A stretch of DNA of 64,000 nt, from assembly GCA_900548675.1 (NCBI GenBank), contig URLJ01000001.1:116929-180928 (forward strand), read 5' to 3'. Below the pieces are notes generated by a model. The model did not search any database and had not been told where the DNA came from. It worked only from the letters and a program-made list of their open reading frames with translations. This stretch comes from an uncultured Mollicutes bacterium (GTDB lineage Bacteria; Bacillota_I; Bacilli_A; ML615J-28; CAG-313). Positions 27,235-35,699 of the stretch are shown here, in pieces. The translations under genes and the position numbers were made by a program. The first letter of the stretch is position 1; each line of letters opens with the position of its first letter.

Positions 27235-28581
27235 ATGGACTTAACAAAATATGCTGCCCTAAACATCAAGATAACTAAGTTTTCTAAAGTTAATAGTCAA
27301 TTTTCATTGGGAAGAGCAAGAGTATTCTATGAAGGACCAAATGTCAATCGTACTATTATTGATGCAGACGTAGCTGAAAAGTTGATACAAACCATTCCTG
27401 GTACTCCTATTGTTGGAAGATATAATTCTGAAGAAGGAGATTTTGAAGGACACGGCGAAGGTCAAATAGCTTACGGCTTTGTCCCATTAGATCCTCATCC
27501 TATGAGGGTAGAAGTTACAGAAGAAGTTTATGGTTTACCTGTAAAAAGGAAATACTATGAAGTAGATGCTGTAATATGGGACGGAAGATTTCCTGAAGCC
27601 CAAAAAATTTTGGAAGAGGAGAAATCTCTATCAATGGAACTTAATCCTGAAACTATGGACGGTGAATTTGAGATTTATGATGACAAGCATTATTTAAGAA
27701 TTACTAATGCCGAATTCTTCGGAATTACTGTTCTTGGTGATGCACACACTCCTTGCTTCAAGGATGCCAAGTTCTTTCAAGCATATGCGAGTATGCTTAG
27801 CGCTTATGAAGCGTTAGAACAAGAATCGAATATAGGAGGTACAAATATGCCAAACACAGAAAAAAAAGTAGATGTTGTTGAAGTTAATGAAGCAGATTCT
27901 ACTATAGTTAATGAAGAGGCTACTGTTGAAACTAAGACTCCTGAAGTTGAAGAAACTGAAGCTGTTGAAGTAACAGAAGACGAAGCGGCTGAAGCTACTC
28001 CTACTGAAGACGGTGTTGAAGAAGGAACAGAAGAAGAAACTGAAGCCGAAGAAGAATCTGAAGACGAATATGCTTGCAAAAAGAAAAAAGAAAAGTATGA
28101 AGACGAAGATTCTGAAAATTCTGAAGATGAAACTGCTGAAGAAGTAGAAGAAACTGAAGAAGAAGCTGAAGAAGAAACTGCTGAGTCTGAAGAAGAACCA
28201 GAAGTAGAAGAAGAAACAGAAGCTGAATCTACTGTTGAAGATGAAACAGAAGCATTAAAAGCTAAAGTCGAAGAATTAACAGAAAAATTAGAAGTATATG
28301 AAAATGCAGCTAAAGAAGAATTAATTAATAAATTCTCTGCTAAAATAAACGATAGTGATTTTATGTCTGACATAAAAGAAAATATTGGTAATTATAGCAT
28401 AGAAGATTTAAAATCAACTTTAGGTGCAAAACTTGCTGAACAAGTATTGGTTGAAGAAGAAAGCGATGAAAATAAAGTAAATGGTATGATATATTCATTT
28501 AATGGCATTGCTAAAAAAGAAACTAAAAAAGGATGGCAAGAATTAGTTAGAGCTACAAAAGCTGCTAATAAGAAAAATTAA
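27235..28581 (+). CDS. Capsid maturation protease fused to scaffold (448 aa)
   Basis: Residues 1-195 form a folded domain (GTPIVGRYNSEEGDFEGHGE, EKSLSMELNPETM, ITNAEFFGITVLG) placed where the prohead protease lies. Residues 205-345 are dominated by Glu, then a coiled coil (ALKAKVEELTEKLEVYENAA) and a basic end, as in scaffold proteins. The exact protease class and catalytic residues cannot be fixed; Ser in EEKSLSMEL is a candidate. See the nested start at 27847. Confidence 0.75.
   Translation: MDLTKYAALNIKITKFSKVNSQFSLGRARVFYEGPNVNRTIIDADVAEKLIQTIPGTPIVGRYNSEEGDFEGHGEGQIAYGFVPLDPHPMRVEVTEEVYGLPVKRKYYEVDAVIWDGRFPEAQKILEEEKSLSMELNPETMDGEFEIYDDKHYLRITNAEFFGITVLGDAHTPCFKDAKFFQAYASMLSAYEALEQESNIGGTNMPNTEKKVDVVEVNEADSTIVNEEATVETKTPEVEETEAVEVTEDEAAEATPTEDGVEEGTEEETEAEEESEDEYACKKKKEKYEDEDSENSEDETAEEVEETEEEAEEETAESEEEPEVEEETEAESTVEDETEALKAKVEELTEKLEVYENAAKEELINKFSAKINDSDFMSDIKENIGNYSIEDLKSTLGAKLAEQVLVEEESDENKVNGMIYSFNGIAKKETKKGWQELVRATKAANKKN
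27847..28581 (+). CDS. Nested scaffold protein from an internal start (244 aa)
   Basis: Inside the protease gene, ATAGGAGGT lies seven bases before an in-frame ATG (codon 205), exactly at the boundary between the folded domain and the Glu-rich scaffold. Producing a separate scaffold from such a start is known in lambda (C and Nu3). The ribosome site is as strong as that of any gene here. Confidence 0.75.
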   Translation: MPNTEKKVDVVEVNEADSTIVNEEATVETKTPEVEETEAVEVTEDEAAEATPTEDGVEEGTEEETEAEEESEDEYACKKKKEKYEDEDSENSEDETAEEVEETEEEAEEETAESEEEPEVEEETEAESTVEDETEALKAKVEELTEKLEVYENAAKEELINKFSAKINDSDFMSDIKENIGNYSIEDLKSTLGAKLAEQVLVEEESDENKVNGMIYSFNGIAKKETKKGWQELVRATKAANKKN

Positions 28582-28597
28582 ATGGAGGTAATTAAAC

Positions 28598-29116
28598 ATG
28601 GCTCAATATAAGATTTCTGGTCATGGTGTTGTTGAACACAATTTCTTAGCTTCTGAAGCTACAAGACAAATTGAAGCTCAAACACCTGTAAAAGATGGAA
28701 TTGAAACATTAGAGAATGGTATGATCCTTTTCATTGATCGTAAGAAAAACGAAATCGTTATGGAAGAAGTTTCTTGTCCTTATTTAATGCATTCAACTGT
28801 AAGATATTACAGAGCAGGAGAAAGAGGACTTAATCATTTTGTTTTCAACGTAAACAATGAAGAAGAATTACCAAGATTATGGAAATTATCTGAAGGAGAC
28901 AGTTTCCATACTAATTTAATTTCTGGAGACTATGCTGATAATAAAGCTTTCGATGATGCTTTCGCAAACGGAAGTTTATATGGATATCCAGATGGTAACG
29001 GAATGATAAAAGTTACAGATACAAAAAATAACGATGCTAAATGCGAATTCATCGTTAAGAAAAGTACAATGCAAAATGACGAAGTAGGATTCTACGTTGT
29101 TGTTAATAAAGCGTAA
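28598..29116 (+). CDS. Capsid decoration or stabilisation protein candidate (172 aa)
   Basis: Between scaffold and major capsid genes, with a GGAGGT ribosome site. Starts MAQYKISGHGVVEHNFLASE; beta-rich, no membrane segment. The position fits decoration proteins that clamp the expanded capsid. No motif confirms it. Confidence 0.6.
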   Translation: MAQYKISGHGVVEHNFLASEATRQIEAQTPVKDGIETLENGMILFIDRKKNEIVMEEVSCPYLMHSTVRYYRAGERGLNHFVFNVNNEEELPRLWKLSEGDSFHTNLISGDYADNKAFDDAFANGSLYGYPDGNGMIKVTDTKNNDAKCEFIVKKSTMQNDEVGFYVVVNKA

Positions 29117-29131
29117 GGGAGGTAGAAAGAT

Positions 29132-30148
29132 ATGGATAACATGAAAGATATCGTTGACTTAGCAGTTGCTACAATTACTAAAGAAAATATCCCTTCTGAA
29201 TTCACTGCTGCTGACCTTGAAAATTCACTTCGTGAACAATTAAGTGCTTTCCAAGATTACAAATATCTTAGAAAACATGCAGCTGATTTATATGAAATAA
29301 TCGAAGAAGTAGCTAATATCGTTATACCAAGAAAGGTATTAGAACAATTCGGTGGTTTCGCTGAAATCAGAAGAAAAGGATATGGAGAAAAAATTAGCTT
29401 CACTATAAGAACTGGTAAATACAGAGGTAAAAAATTCGTTACTAAAGCAGGAGATCAAGGTATTTATAAAACATTTACTTTAGATAACAAAGAATTAGTA
29501 ATGCAACCAAGAGTATATGCTGGTGCTACAAGATTAGAAATTGAAGACTTCTTATTAGGAAGAATTTCAATGTCTGAACTATTAGATGTATTAACAGAAG
29601 CTTTAGAAGAAAAATTATATATTGAAATTCAAAAAGCTTTAATCGCTTCATTCAATGCTCCAGATAGACCTGCTGCAAACAAATATGAAGGTGCTGGATT
29701 AATTATGGATCAATTCGATAAGTTAATCAACACTGTAAGAGCTTATGGAGACAGCGTTAATATTTATTGTACATTTGCTTTCGCAAGTAAATTATACAAT
29801 AACCCAGGATGGACTACTGTTACAAATCCTAAAATAAGCGACAGAGACGTTGAAGACATAAGAAACCAAGGATACGTTGGAACTTACAAAGGATGCAACG
29901 TTATAATCCTTAACCAATCATTCACTGATGATACTAACACTGAAACAATCGTAAATGATGCTTATGCATACATTATGCCAGTTGGAGCTGAAAAACCAGT
30001 TAAAATTGCATTCGAAGGTCCTACATTCGTAAGAAACTTCACTGACGCAGTTTTATCTCAAGAAATTAGTCTTGAACAAATGTTTGATGTTGCTGTATTA
30101 TCTCACAATTATTGGGCAATCTACAAAGACACAAGCTTAGAAGCGTAG
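29132..30148 (+). CDS. Major capsid protein (HK97-fold type)
   Basis: 338 aa. An N-terminal helical arm, then beta-rich FGGFAEIRRKGYGEKISFTI and a long spine-helix-like LLDVLTEALEEKLYIEIQKA, match HK97-fold capsid proteins. Codon use is dominated by preferred codons, as expected for the most abundant protein. It is followed by a terminator, which isolates its high expression. Confidence 0.88.
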   Translation: MDNMKDIVDLAVATITKENIPSEFTAADLENSLREQLSAFQDYKYLRKHAADLYEIIEEVANIVIPRKVLEQFGGFAEIRRKGYGEKISFTIRTGKYRGKKFVTKAGDQGIYKTFTLDNKELVMQPRVYAGATRLEIEDFLLGRISMSELLDVLTEALEEKLYIEIQKALIASFNAPDRPAANKYEGAGLIMDQFDKLINTVRAYGDSVNIYCTFAFASKLYNNPGWTTVTNPKISDRDVEDIRNQGYVGTYKGCNVIILNQSFTDDTNTETIVNDAYAYIMPVGAEKPVKIAFEGPTFVRNFTDAVLSQEISLEQMFDVAVLSHNYWAIYKDTSLEA

Positions 30149-30154
30149 TTATAC

Positions 30155-30180
30155 AAAAAGAGCCGAAAGGTTCTTTTTTA
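30155..30180 (+). terminator. Intrinsic terminator after the capsid gene
   Basis: AAAGAGCC/GGTTCTTT stem and T tract. Confidence 0.85.
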
Positions 30181-30196
30181 TTTATTATAAAAATAT

Positions 30197-30225
30197 TTGA
30201 CAAAAAGAATAAAATATGTTAAATT
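30197..30225 (+). promoter_or_regulatory. Promoter of the connector genes
   Basis: TTGACA, 17 bp, TAAATT; then CCTAC/GTAGG hairpin within a CGGA/TCCG stem (30236-30274). Confidence 0.6.
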
Positions 30226-30301
30226 ATTATTAACACGGAGAGTGCCTACTATACTGTAGGAAAAGAAAAAATCCGTAAAAGAGATGATGGAGGTTGAAAA
30301 A

Positions 30302-30796
30302 ATGGACAATAAATTTATTGAAATTAGATTATTAAATGTTGGCGATTGCGGAGTTGGATTAAGAGATACTCAAGGAAGATTTTATAATATTCCTATGAAC
30401 AGTCAATTAAGAATATCTTTAGATAGTTTTAAAAATATCTTAGATTATCCAGTTAGCAAAAAAATGATTTGCCAAGGATTAATAAAAGTAGAAGGAATCA
30501 CAGAAGAAATGTTATATGGAAGTATTCTTAGTGATGAAGAAAGAGATTACATTTTAGGAGATCGTGTTTGCGAAGTTGAAGAAGATGCAGGAATTCATCA
30601 AATTCATGTAGAAGAAGAAACTGCAGAAGTTCCTATTGTAAAAGCTATTACTTTCTATAATTGGATTAAAAATGATAAAGAAGATAAAATAAGAGAAGCT
30701 TTAAAAAATCCAGTAAACTATGATACAATCAAAGAAATTGTTGCAAAGAATGATAGATATAACACAGATTTAGTTAAAAAAATATTATCAGAATAA
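30302..30796 (+). CDS. 164-aa head protein candidate
   Basis: ATG 30302 follows GGAGG by seven bases; an in-frame ATG at 30284 lies in that ribosome site. IRLLNVGDCGVGLRDTQGRF opens a small beta domain; the last 45 residues are helical (FYNWIKNDKEDKIREALKNP). Position after the capsid gene suggests a head-associated or connector part. Not recognised. Confidence 0.7.
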   Translation: MDNKFIEIRLLNVGDCGVGLRDTQGRFYNIPMNSQLRISLDSFKNILDYPVSKKMICQGLIKVEGITEEMLYGSILSDEERDYILGDRVCEVEEDAGIHQIHVEEETAEVPIVKAITFYNWIKNDKEDKIREALKNPVNYDTIKEIVAKNDRYNTDLVKKILSE

Positions 30797-30807
30797 GGAG
30801 GGATAAA

Positions 30808-31275
30808 ATGGGAACAAAGTATATAGAGATATACGAATCCTTTCTTAGTGCCGTAACAGATGATAGATTTGCGGTAATGTCAGAAGAAGAATTAATGACA
30901 GATTTATTACCTCTTCTAAAGAGATCAATATATTATTTATGTAGAATAGCAAAAGAAACAGAATATAGAGTATTGCCAGGATATGATCTTCATGCAAGGA
31001 ATGATGAAGAAGGATATTTTGAACAATCTTTATCAGATCATGAAATAGAATGTTTGGCTTGGGGTATGGTTGTTTCTTGGACAGAGCAACAATTAAACTC
31101 AACAAGATTAATAGAACAACAATATTATGATGCAGGTATTAAAACTTATTCACCAAATGAAACGATGAAGAATTTGCTTGAATTACATGATGGATATTAT
31201 AAACGCTTAAAAAATAGACTTACTGAATATGGCTATAAAACTATCGATATCTCTACATTTGGAGGTAATGAATAA
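30808..31275 (+). CDS. Head-tail connector protein candidate (155 aa)
   Basis: All-helical (LLPLLKRSIYYLCRIAKETE, then LAWGMVVSWTEQQLNSTRLI), 155 aa, right after the head genes: features of gp6/gp15-type connector adaptors that sit on the portal. AAGGAGGG ribosome site. Confidence 0.65.
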   Translation: MGTKYIEIYESFLSAVTDDRFAVMSEEELMTDLLPLLKRSIYYLCRIAKETEYRVLPGYDLHARNDEEGYFEQSLSDHEIECLAWGMVVSWTEQQLNSTRLIEQQYYDAGIKTYSPNETMKNLLELHDGYYKRLKNRLTEYGYKTIDISTFGGNE

Positions 31276-31535
31276 TGCAAGATAAGTATATTAGAGAACA
31301 TATAATATCTATGGTATATAAGATGCTTTGTTGGAGAGAAGAAGGCAAAGAATGGGAAAGACTATACGATGAATTAATGATGGAATTAACAATGAATAAC
31401 GGACTCTTAGATAGTCTTACAGCAAGTACAATTGCTTTTAAGGTTGCTCCATTAAAATATTTAGATGGAGATTGGTATAAGAGAAGAGTTTTTGATGTTA
31501 TAAATTATTTAAACGGTATAGCTAAACCTCAATAA
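31275..31535 (+). CDS. 86-aa neck protein candidate
   Basis: ATG shares its A with the previous stop (TAATG), so translation is coupled. Helical (HIISMVYKMLCWREEGKEWE). A short connector-region protein; no family recognised. Confidence 0.65.
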   Translation: MQDKYIREHIISMVYKMLCWREEGKEWERLYDELMMELTMNNGLLDSLTASTIAFKVAPLKYLDGDWYKRRVFDVINYLNGIAKPQ

Positions 31536-31551
31536 GAAGGGGGTGCCAGAT

Positions 31552-32745
31552 ATGGGTGTATTAGAAAATTATAAAGCCAGAGTTACTGGCACTGTTGGCT
31601 CTAGTTTAAAAGAATATGTTAAAAATCAGGTAAGGACTAATCTTGACACTTTTTTAGAAAAATCTCAATATGGTATGGACGTATCTATTTATAATATAGA
31701 CACCGAAGAATGGAATCCAAATCGTATCGGTATTATGACTGGCGCAATGACAGATATTAGAGATGAAGTGTTAGTTTTATCTAAAATAGATGTACTTAAA
31801 ATGGGAACTCTATTTAAATGGGATAATGAGTATTGGGTTGTTGTAAAAAGAGAGGCTCGTGTAATAAAAGAATCTTTTTATGGAACTGCTTATAGATGTA
31901 ATGTAGACTTAAAATGGGTAGATAAAGAAGGAAATCTTAGAACTCAAAAAGCATATGCCAAGGGAAGAGGTATGAGTTCAATATTAGTTGAAAATAAATA
32001 TACAGATCCTCCTGTTATGGCTAGAGAAGTAGATACTCCTATAACAGTAATAACACAAAGAAATCTAAGTTTGGAACAAGATATGCGTTTCTTGTTCAAT
32101 GGACAACCATATAGAGTTACATTCGTAGATAATCTGTCTACGGATGGAACAACAATATTAGGTATGTATGATGATATATTGCAAGATGGTGATGATGTCG
32201 AAAATAATATAGCAAACTACAACAGAAGATATGAACTTAGATTGAATTTTGATTCTGATGTAATATTAGAAGTTGGTAAACCATTTGAAGTTAATTATGA
32301 AGTCTTTAAAAATGGAGAGATTACAGATAAAAAAGACATTGTATTAACTGTAGAAGATCCAAACGATGTTTCTATAACAGGAAATGTTATAACTCCTCTT
32401 GTCGCTAAAGACATTGTTGTGAAAGTTAGTCTTAAGGATAATGAGTTAATATATAAAGAATTTGTTATACATTCTGGTGACGAGTGGATTAAGGATAATA
32501 TTTACATAATAGGACCAGATACAGTTGTATGGAATGGAAGTGCAGAATATTATCTTAACAATAAGGAAGATGCAGAATTTGTTCCTACTTTCCCATCGAA
32601 AGTAAAAGGAACATATAAAACTACTAATAATTCTATAACAATTTCTATAAAAGATAAGTATTCTGGTACAATAAAACTAGTTGTTATGACTGGAACTGAC
32701 ATTTATACAAAAGAAATAAGAATTGTAAGTGTAGAGGGGGTGTAA
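31552..32745 (+). CDS. Neck/head-completion protein with Ig-like C-terminal domain (397 aa)
   Basis: ATG 31552 is eight bases after AGAAGGGGG. Residues 1-220 include YNIDTEEWNPNRIGIMTGAM and MGTLFKWDNEYWVVVKREAR, a beta-rich core. From about 225, YELRLNFDSDVILEVGKPFE and VLTVEDPNDVSITGNVITPL form a bacterial Ig-like (Big_2-type) domain, often surface-exposed on virions. The combination suggests a neck protein with a decoration domain. Confidence 0.7.
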   Translation: MGVLENYKARVTGTVGSSLKEYVKNQVRTNLDTFLEKSQYGMDVSIYNIDTEEWNPNRIGIMTGAMTDIRDEVLVLSKIDVLKMGTLFKWDNEYWVVVKREARVIKESFYGTAYRCNVDLKWVDKEGNLRTQKAYAKGRGMSSILVENKYTDPPVMAREVDTPITVITQRNLSLEQDMRFLFNGQPYRVTFVDNLSTDGTTILGMYDDILQDGDDVENNIANYNRRYELRLNFDSDVILEVGKPFEVNYEVFKNGEITDKKDIVLTVEDPNDVSITGNVITPLVAKDIVVKVSLKDNELIYKEFVIHSGDEWIKDNIYIIGPDTVVWNGSAEYYLNNKEDAEFVPTFPSKVKGTYKTTNNSITISIKDKYSGTIKLVVMTGTDIYTKEIRIVSVEGV

Positions 32746-32746
32746 T

Positions 32747-33253
32747 ATGAGTGCTTTTTCTAGTAAAAATCAAGAAGCGTCTTTGTTTCTCTCTCTTAAT
32801 AACGATATCACAAGATTGGCTGCTGTTTTAGATTCTACTCCAGAGATAAGAAAATTATTATATTATATAGATAAAAATGCGTTAGAACAACCAGAAGTAA
32901 AAATGTCTCTTGTTGATAAGACAATTTGGAGAACTCCCTTAATTCCATTACATAATGAGACAGATGTTGATGCAAGTTATATTTCTATCAATTTGTTAAT
33001 GGAAGATATTGGTAATGAAAGGAATAACGCTATAACTACAATAGCAATTGATGTATGGACTCCACCAGAACAATGGATAATTAACGATGGGTTGAGACCT
33101 CTTGTCATATGTAATTATATAGATAAGGTAATGAGAACGAAATTTGTTCAAACTTCTGGCGTAAAATATAGATTAGATCAAGTTATAAATGCTAAGTTAT
33201 CAGATAGACTAATCGGTTTTAGGATGGTTTATGAAACAATCCTTGAAAATTAA
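32747..33253 (+). CDS. Tail terminator / tail-completion protein candidate (168 aa)
   Basis: GGGGGTG ribosome site. TIAIDVWTPPEQWIINDGLR and RLDQVINAKLSDRLIGFRMV are typical of tail-end proteins that handle many short variables around a 150-aa fold; the position just before the tube fits. Overlaps the next gene by 23 bases. Confidence 0.6.
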   Translation: MSAFSSKNQEASLFLSLNNDITRLAAVLDSTPEIRKLLYYIDKNALEQPEVKMSLVDKTIWRTPLIPLHNETDVDASYISINLLMEDIGNERNNAITTIAIDVWTPPEQWIINDGLRPLVICNYIDKVMRTKFVQTSGVKYRLDQVINAKLSDRLIGFRMVYETILEN

Positions 33254-33953
33254 TATAAGTAGAATACTAACTGGAGAAGGAATAGAATTAAATTCTAAGA
33301 TTACTATTTTCCAACCGACGGTCAAGGATATTGTTATTTTAGGAAACGAAAGATTTGGGAATCTTTATGCGATATGGAATTTATCAAGAAAAGATTTAGT
33401 TCCAGAAGAGACAGATGAAACGTGGAATCTTGAGGACTGGGACGTATATAAAAAGTTTATAATATATGATTTAAACTTACAAAAAATATTTAAAGACTCT
33501 GTTTTATTCTTCATGCATAAAAAAGTTGAGTTTTTAAAGATGCAGAATTCTATATTTATAGGGGAACTAGAGTCTGGGATAGAGCTCACTGAAGAACTTT
33601 TTTCAGAGATTCAAAGTGTTATCAAACAGATAACATCGCAAAAAGAAGAAGATACTAATATACAAAATGCACCGCGATCTAAACGTGCTCAAGAAGTTCA
33701 TGATAAGATTGTTAAAGGCCAACAACGTTTAGCTGAGATAAAAAAGGAGAAGGGCGAAGATGACCTTGCTTCTCAAATTGTTGCTGTTGTTGCTCACGGA
33801 CATTCTTATGAAACGGTATATAACATGACGTTATTACAGTTTAGAGCTGTGCTAGAAAAAATAGTACAAATTGAAAACTATCAAATAGCTTGCTTATTGT
33901 CACCTTATGCTGATAAAAAGCATAAATCAAAGACTAAGCATTGGCTAGAATAA
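33231..33953 (+). CDS. 240-aa tail-region protein, possible assembly chaperone
   Basis: Starts MKQSLKINISRILTGEGIEL within the previous gene. Beta-rich first third, then a long charged helix (AQEVHDKIVKGQQRLAEIKK). Chaperones of the gpG type are usually downstream of the tube gene, so this remains a weak guess. Confidence 0.6.
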   Translation: MKQSLKINISRILTGEGIELNSKITIFQPTVKDIVILGNERFGNLYAIWNLSRKDLVPEETDETWNLEDWDVYKKFIIYDLNLQKIFKDSVLFFMHKKVEFLKMQNSIFIGELESGIELTEELFSEIQSVIKQITSQKEEDTNIQNAPRSKRAQEVHDKIVKGQQRLAEIKKEKGEDDLASQIVAVVAHGHSYETVYNMTLLQFRAVLEKIVQIENYQIACLLSPYADKKHKSKTKHWLE

Positions 33954-33972
33954 TTCAATGGAGGTAAAAATT

Positions 33973-34815
33973 ATGTTTGAAATTATGGGACGTAAATATG
34001 CTTCTGTTACTTGTGCTGATGTTGTATTATACGATTTAGTTTGTGGAAATCCAGTTGCTAAATTTGATACTTTAAAATTATCTACAATTGAACAAACTGC
34101 TGATACAAACGACGTACAAGGTGGTAAGGGTAATCCAATATTAGCTCGTATCGCTTCAAACAAGGCTGTTAACTTAACTATCCAAGATGCTGTTATGAGT
34201 ATGACTTATTTAGCAGTAGTTACTGGTGGAGAAGTTGTTAAGTCTGGAGATCAAAGCGCTATAAGAATTGCATATAATGAAAAAATTAAAGCTACTGACA
34301 CAGGTTTAAAATTAACTCATAGTATGGCTGCTGGAACTACTCTTTGGTTAGCAGAAGTAAAAGATGGTATCATAAGCGAAAGAAAAGCTCGTTACGATAG
34401 TAAAACAGCTGTTCAAGACATTGCTTTAAATGCAGAAGCTTGGAGACCAAGTGATTATACAATTGTAAAAGACAAAGAATATCAAGTATTCTATAGTTAT
34501 GATATAACTGAACCAGAACAAGCAAGAGAACTTACTGTATTTAGTGATATGTTCGCTAAAACTTATAGATTTGTAGGAGATACTGAATTATATAATACAT
34601 TTACAGGACGTAATGATGCATTACAAATCGAAGTTCCAAGATTTGCTTTAGACAACAACTATACATTTGAATTAAATGCTGACGGTACTGCTGCTGTATT
34701 TGATATGAACGGAACTGCTTTAGCAGACGACGACAAACGTCTAATCGTTTATAGAATTTACGGAGAAAATGGTACTGGTGAAGCTACTGAATGTATCGAA
34801 GCTGCTACTATATAA
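33973..34815 (+). CDS. Major tail tube protein candidate (280 aa)
   Basis: ATG 33973 follows GGAGG; the earlier ATG at 33958 overlaps it. Beta-rich (VVLYDLVCGNPVAKFDTLKL, then SYDITEPEQARELTVFSDMF). It is followed by a terminator and precedes tail genes, and its codon bias is as strong as the capsid gene's, consistent with an abundant virion protein. Confidence 0.75.
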   Translation: MFEIMGRKYASVTCADVVLYDLVCGNPVAKFDTLKLSTIEQTADTNDVQGGKGNPILARIASNKAVNLTIQDAVMSMTYLAVVTGGEVVKSGDQSAIRIAYNEKIKATDTGLKLTHSMAAGTTLWLAEVKDGIISERKARYDSKTAVQDIALNAEAWRPSDYTIVKDKEYQVFYSYDITEPEQARELTVFSDMFAKTYRFVGDTELYNTFTGRNDALQIEVPRFALDNNYTFELNADGTAAVFDMNGTALADDDKRLIVYRIYGENGTGEATECIEAATI

Positions 34816-34818
34816 TAT

Positions 34819-34843
34819 AAAGAACCGCAAGGTTCTTTTTATT
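34819..34843 (+). terminator. Intrinsic terminator after the tube gene
   Basis: AAAGAACC/GGTTCTTT stem and T tract. Confidence 0.85.
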
Positions 34844-34871
34844 TGACACAAAATTTAATCTATGGTACAAT
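34843..34871 (+). promoter_or_regulatory. Promoter of the tail operon
   Basis: TTGACA, 17 bp, TACAAT. Confidence 0.65.
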
Positions 34872-34936
34872 GAATGAAGTAAAGGAATACAAAGCCTACT
34901 AATAGACAGAGAGGATATTGAAAGAGGTGAGATAAG

Positions 34937-35698
34937 ATGCTTGATCGATTAAGGTTTCAAGAGGTTGAAAAAGCCATTTTCAGAGTAAGAGAAGACGGAC
35001 GATATGGAGACAAATGTCTAAAAAAGGGAGAACCTTTTATGGTAATAGACAATGCGTCTATTTCGAGTTTCGTTGTTGGAGAAAGAGATAAGAATATTGT
35101 CGGTAGAAGCACTGAAGCGGGTACATCAACGATTAAACATGTTAGTTTTAGTTTAATGAATGGAAGTATGATGTTAAATTTGTTTAACAGTATATTTGGA
35201 GAGACAAAAATAAATCAAAAAACGAAGGCAACAATAACAGACACTGTTCTGATGAATGACCAAGATATAATTAAATTACCTTCTAAACCGATTGGAGAAG
35301 TATTATTATATTTAACAGATGATTATGGCAATTTAACGAAAGTTGCTAAAGATCAATTTGAGGTCGTTGAAGATGAAATACATTTAATTAAAAAAGTAAA
35401 TCATTTATTTACATATCTCTATGAAGAAGAGAATGAGGCAAAATCTTTAACAAGTATAAAACAACTTGGAGCAGAAGTAATAATGTCATTAGAAATGCAA
35501 TGCCAAGCGATGGATATTCTAACAGAAGAGAAAATGAATATAATTATTAGATTTAATAAAGTGTCTGTTGGTACTAATTTTTATATAGGATTTAATAATT
35601 CAGAAAAAGCATATGGCTCTACGGTATATGTACAAGGTTTGGCAGATGATAATCAAAATGGAGTAAATAAAGAGATATTTACGATTGAAGTGATGTAA
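34937..35698 (+). CDS. 253-aa tail protein
   Basis: AAAGAGGTGAG ribosome site. MLDRLRFQEVEKAIFRVRED, then HVSFSLMNGSMMLNLFNSIF: beta-rich, no enzyme motif. Its pattern resembles a second tube-like or tube-capping protein. Stops one base before the next ATG. Confidence 0.65.
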   Translation: MLDRLRFQEVEKAIFRVREDGRYGDKCLKKGEPFMVIDNASISSFVVGERDKNIVGRSTEAGTSTIKHVSFSLMNGSMMLNLFNSIFGETKINQKTKATITDTVLMNDQDIIKLPSKPIGEVLLYLTDDYGNLTKVAKDQFEVVEDEIHLIKKVNHLFTYLYEEENEAKSLTSIKQLGAEVIMSLEMQCQAMDILTEEKMNIIIRFNKVSVGTNFYIGFNNSEKAYGSTVYVQGLADDNQNGVNKEIFTIEVM

Positions 35699-35699
35699 T

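Noticed and set aside
27804..28373. 189-aa Ser-rich minus-strand ORF opposite the scaffold
   Set aside because: It is the antisense shadow of Glu codons (GAA/GAG giving TTC/CTC and shifted Ser codons); no ribosome site.
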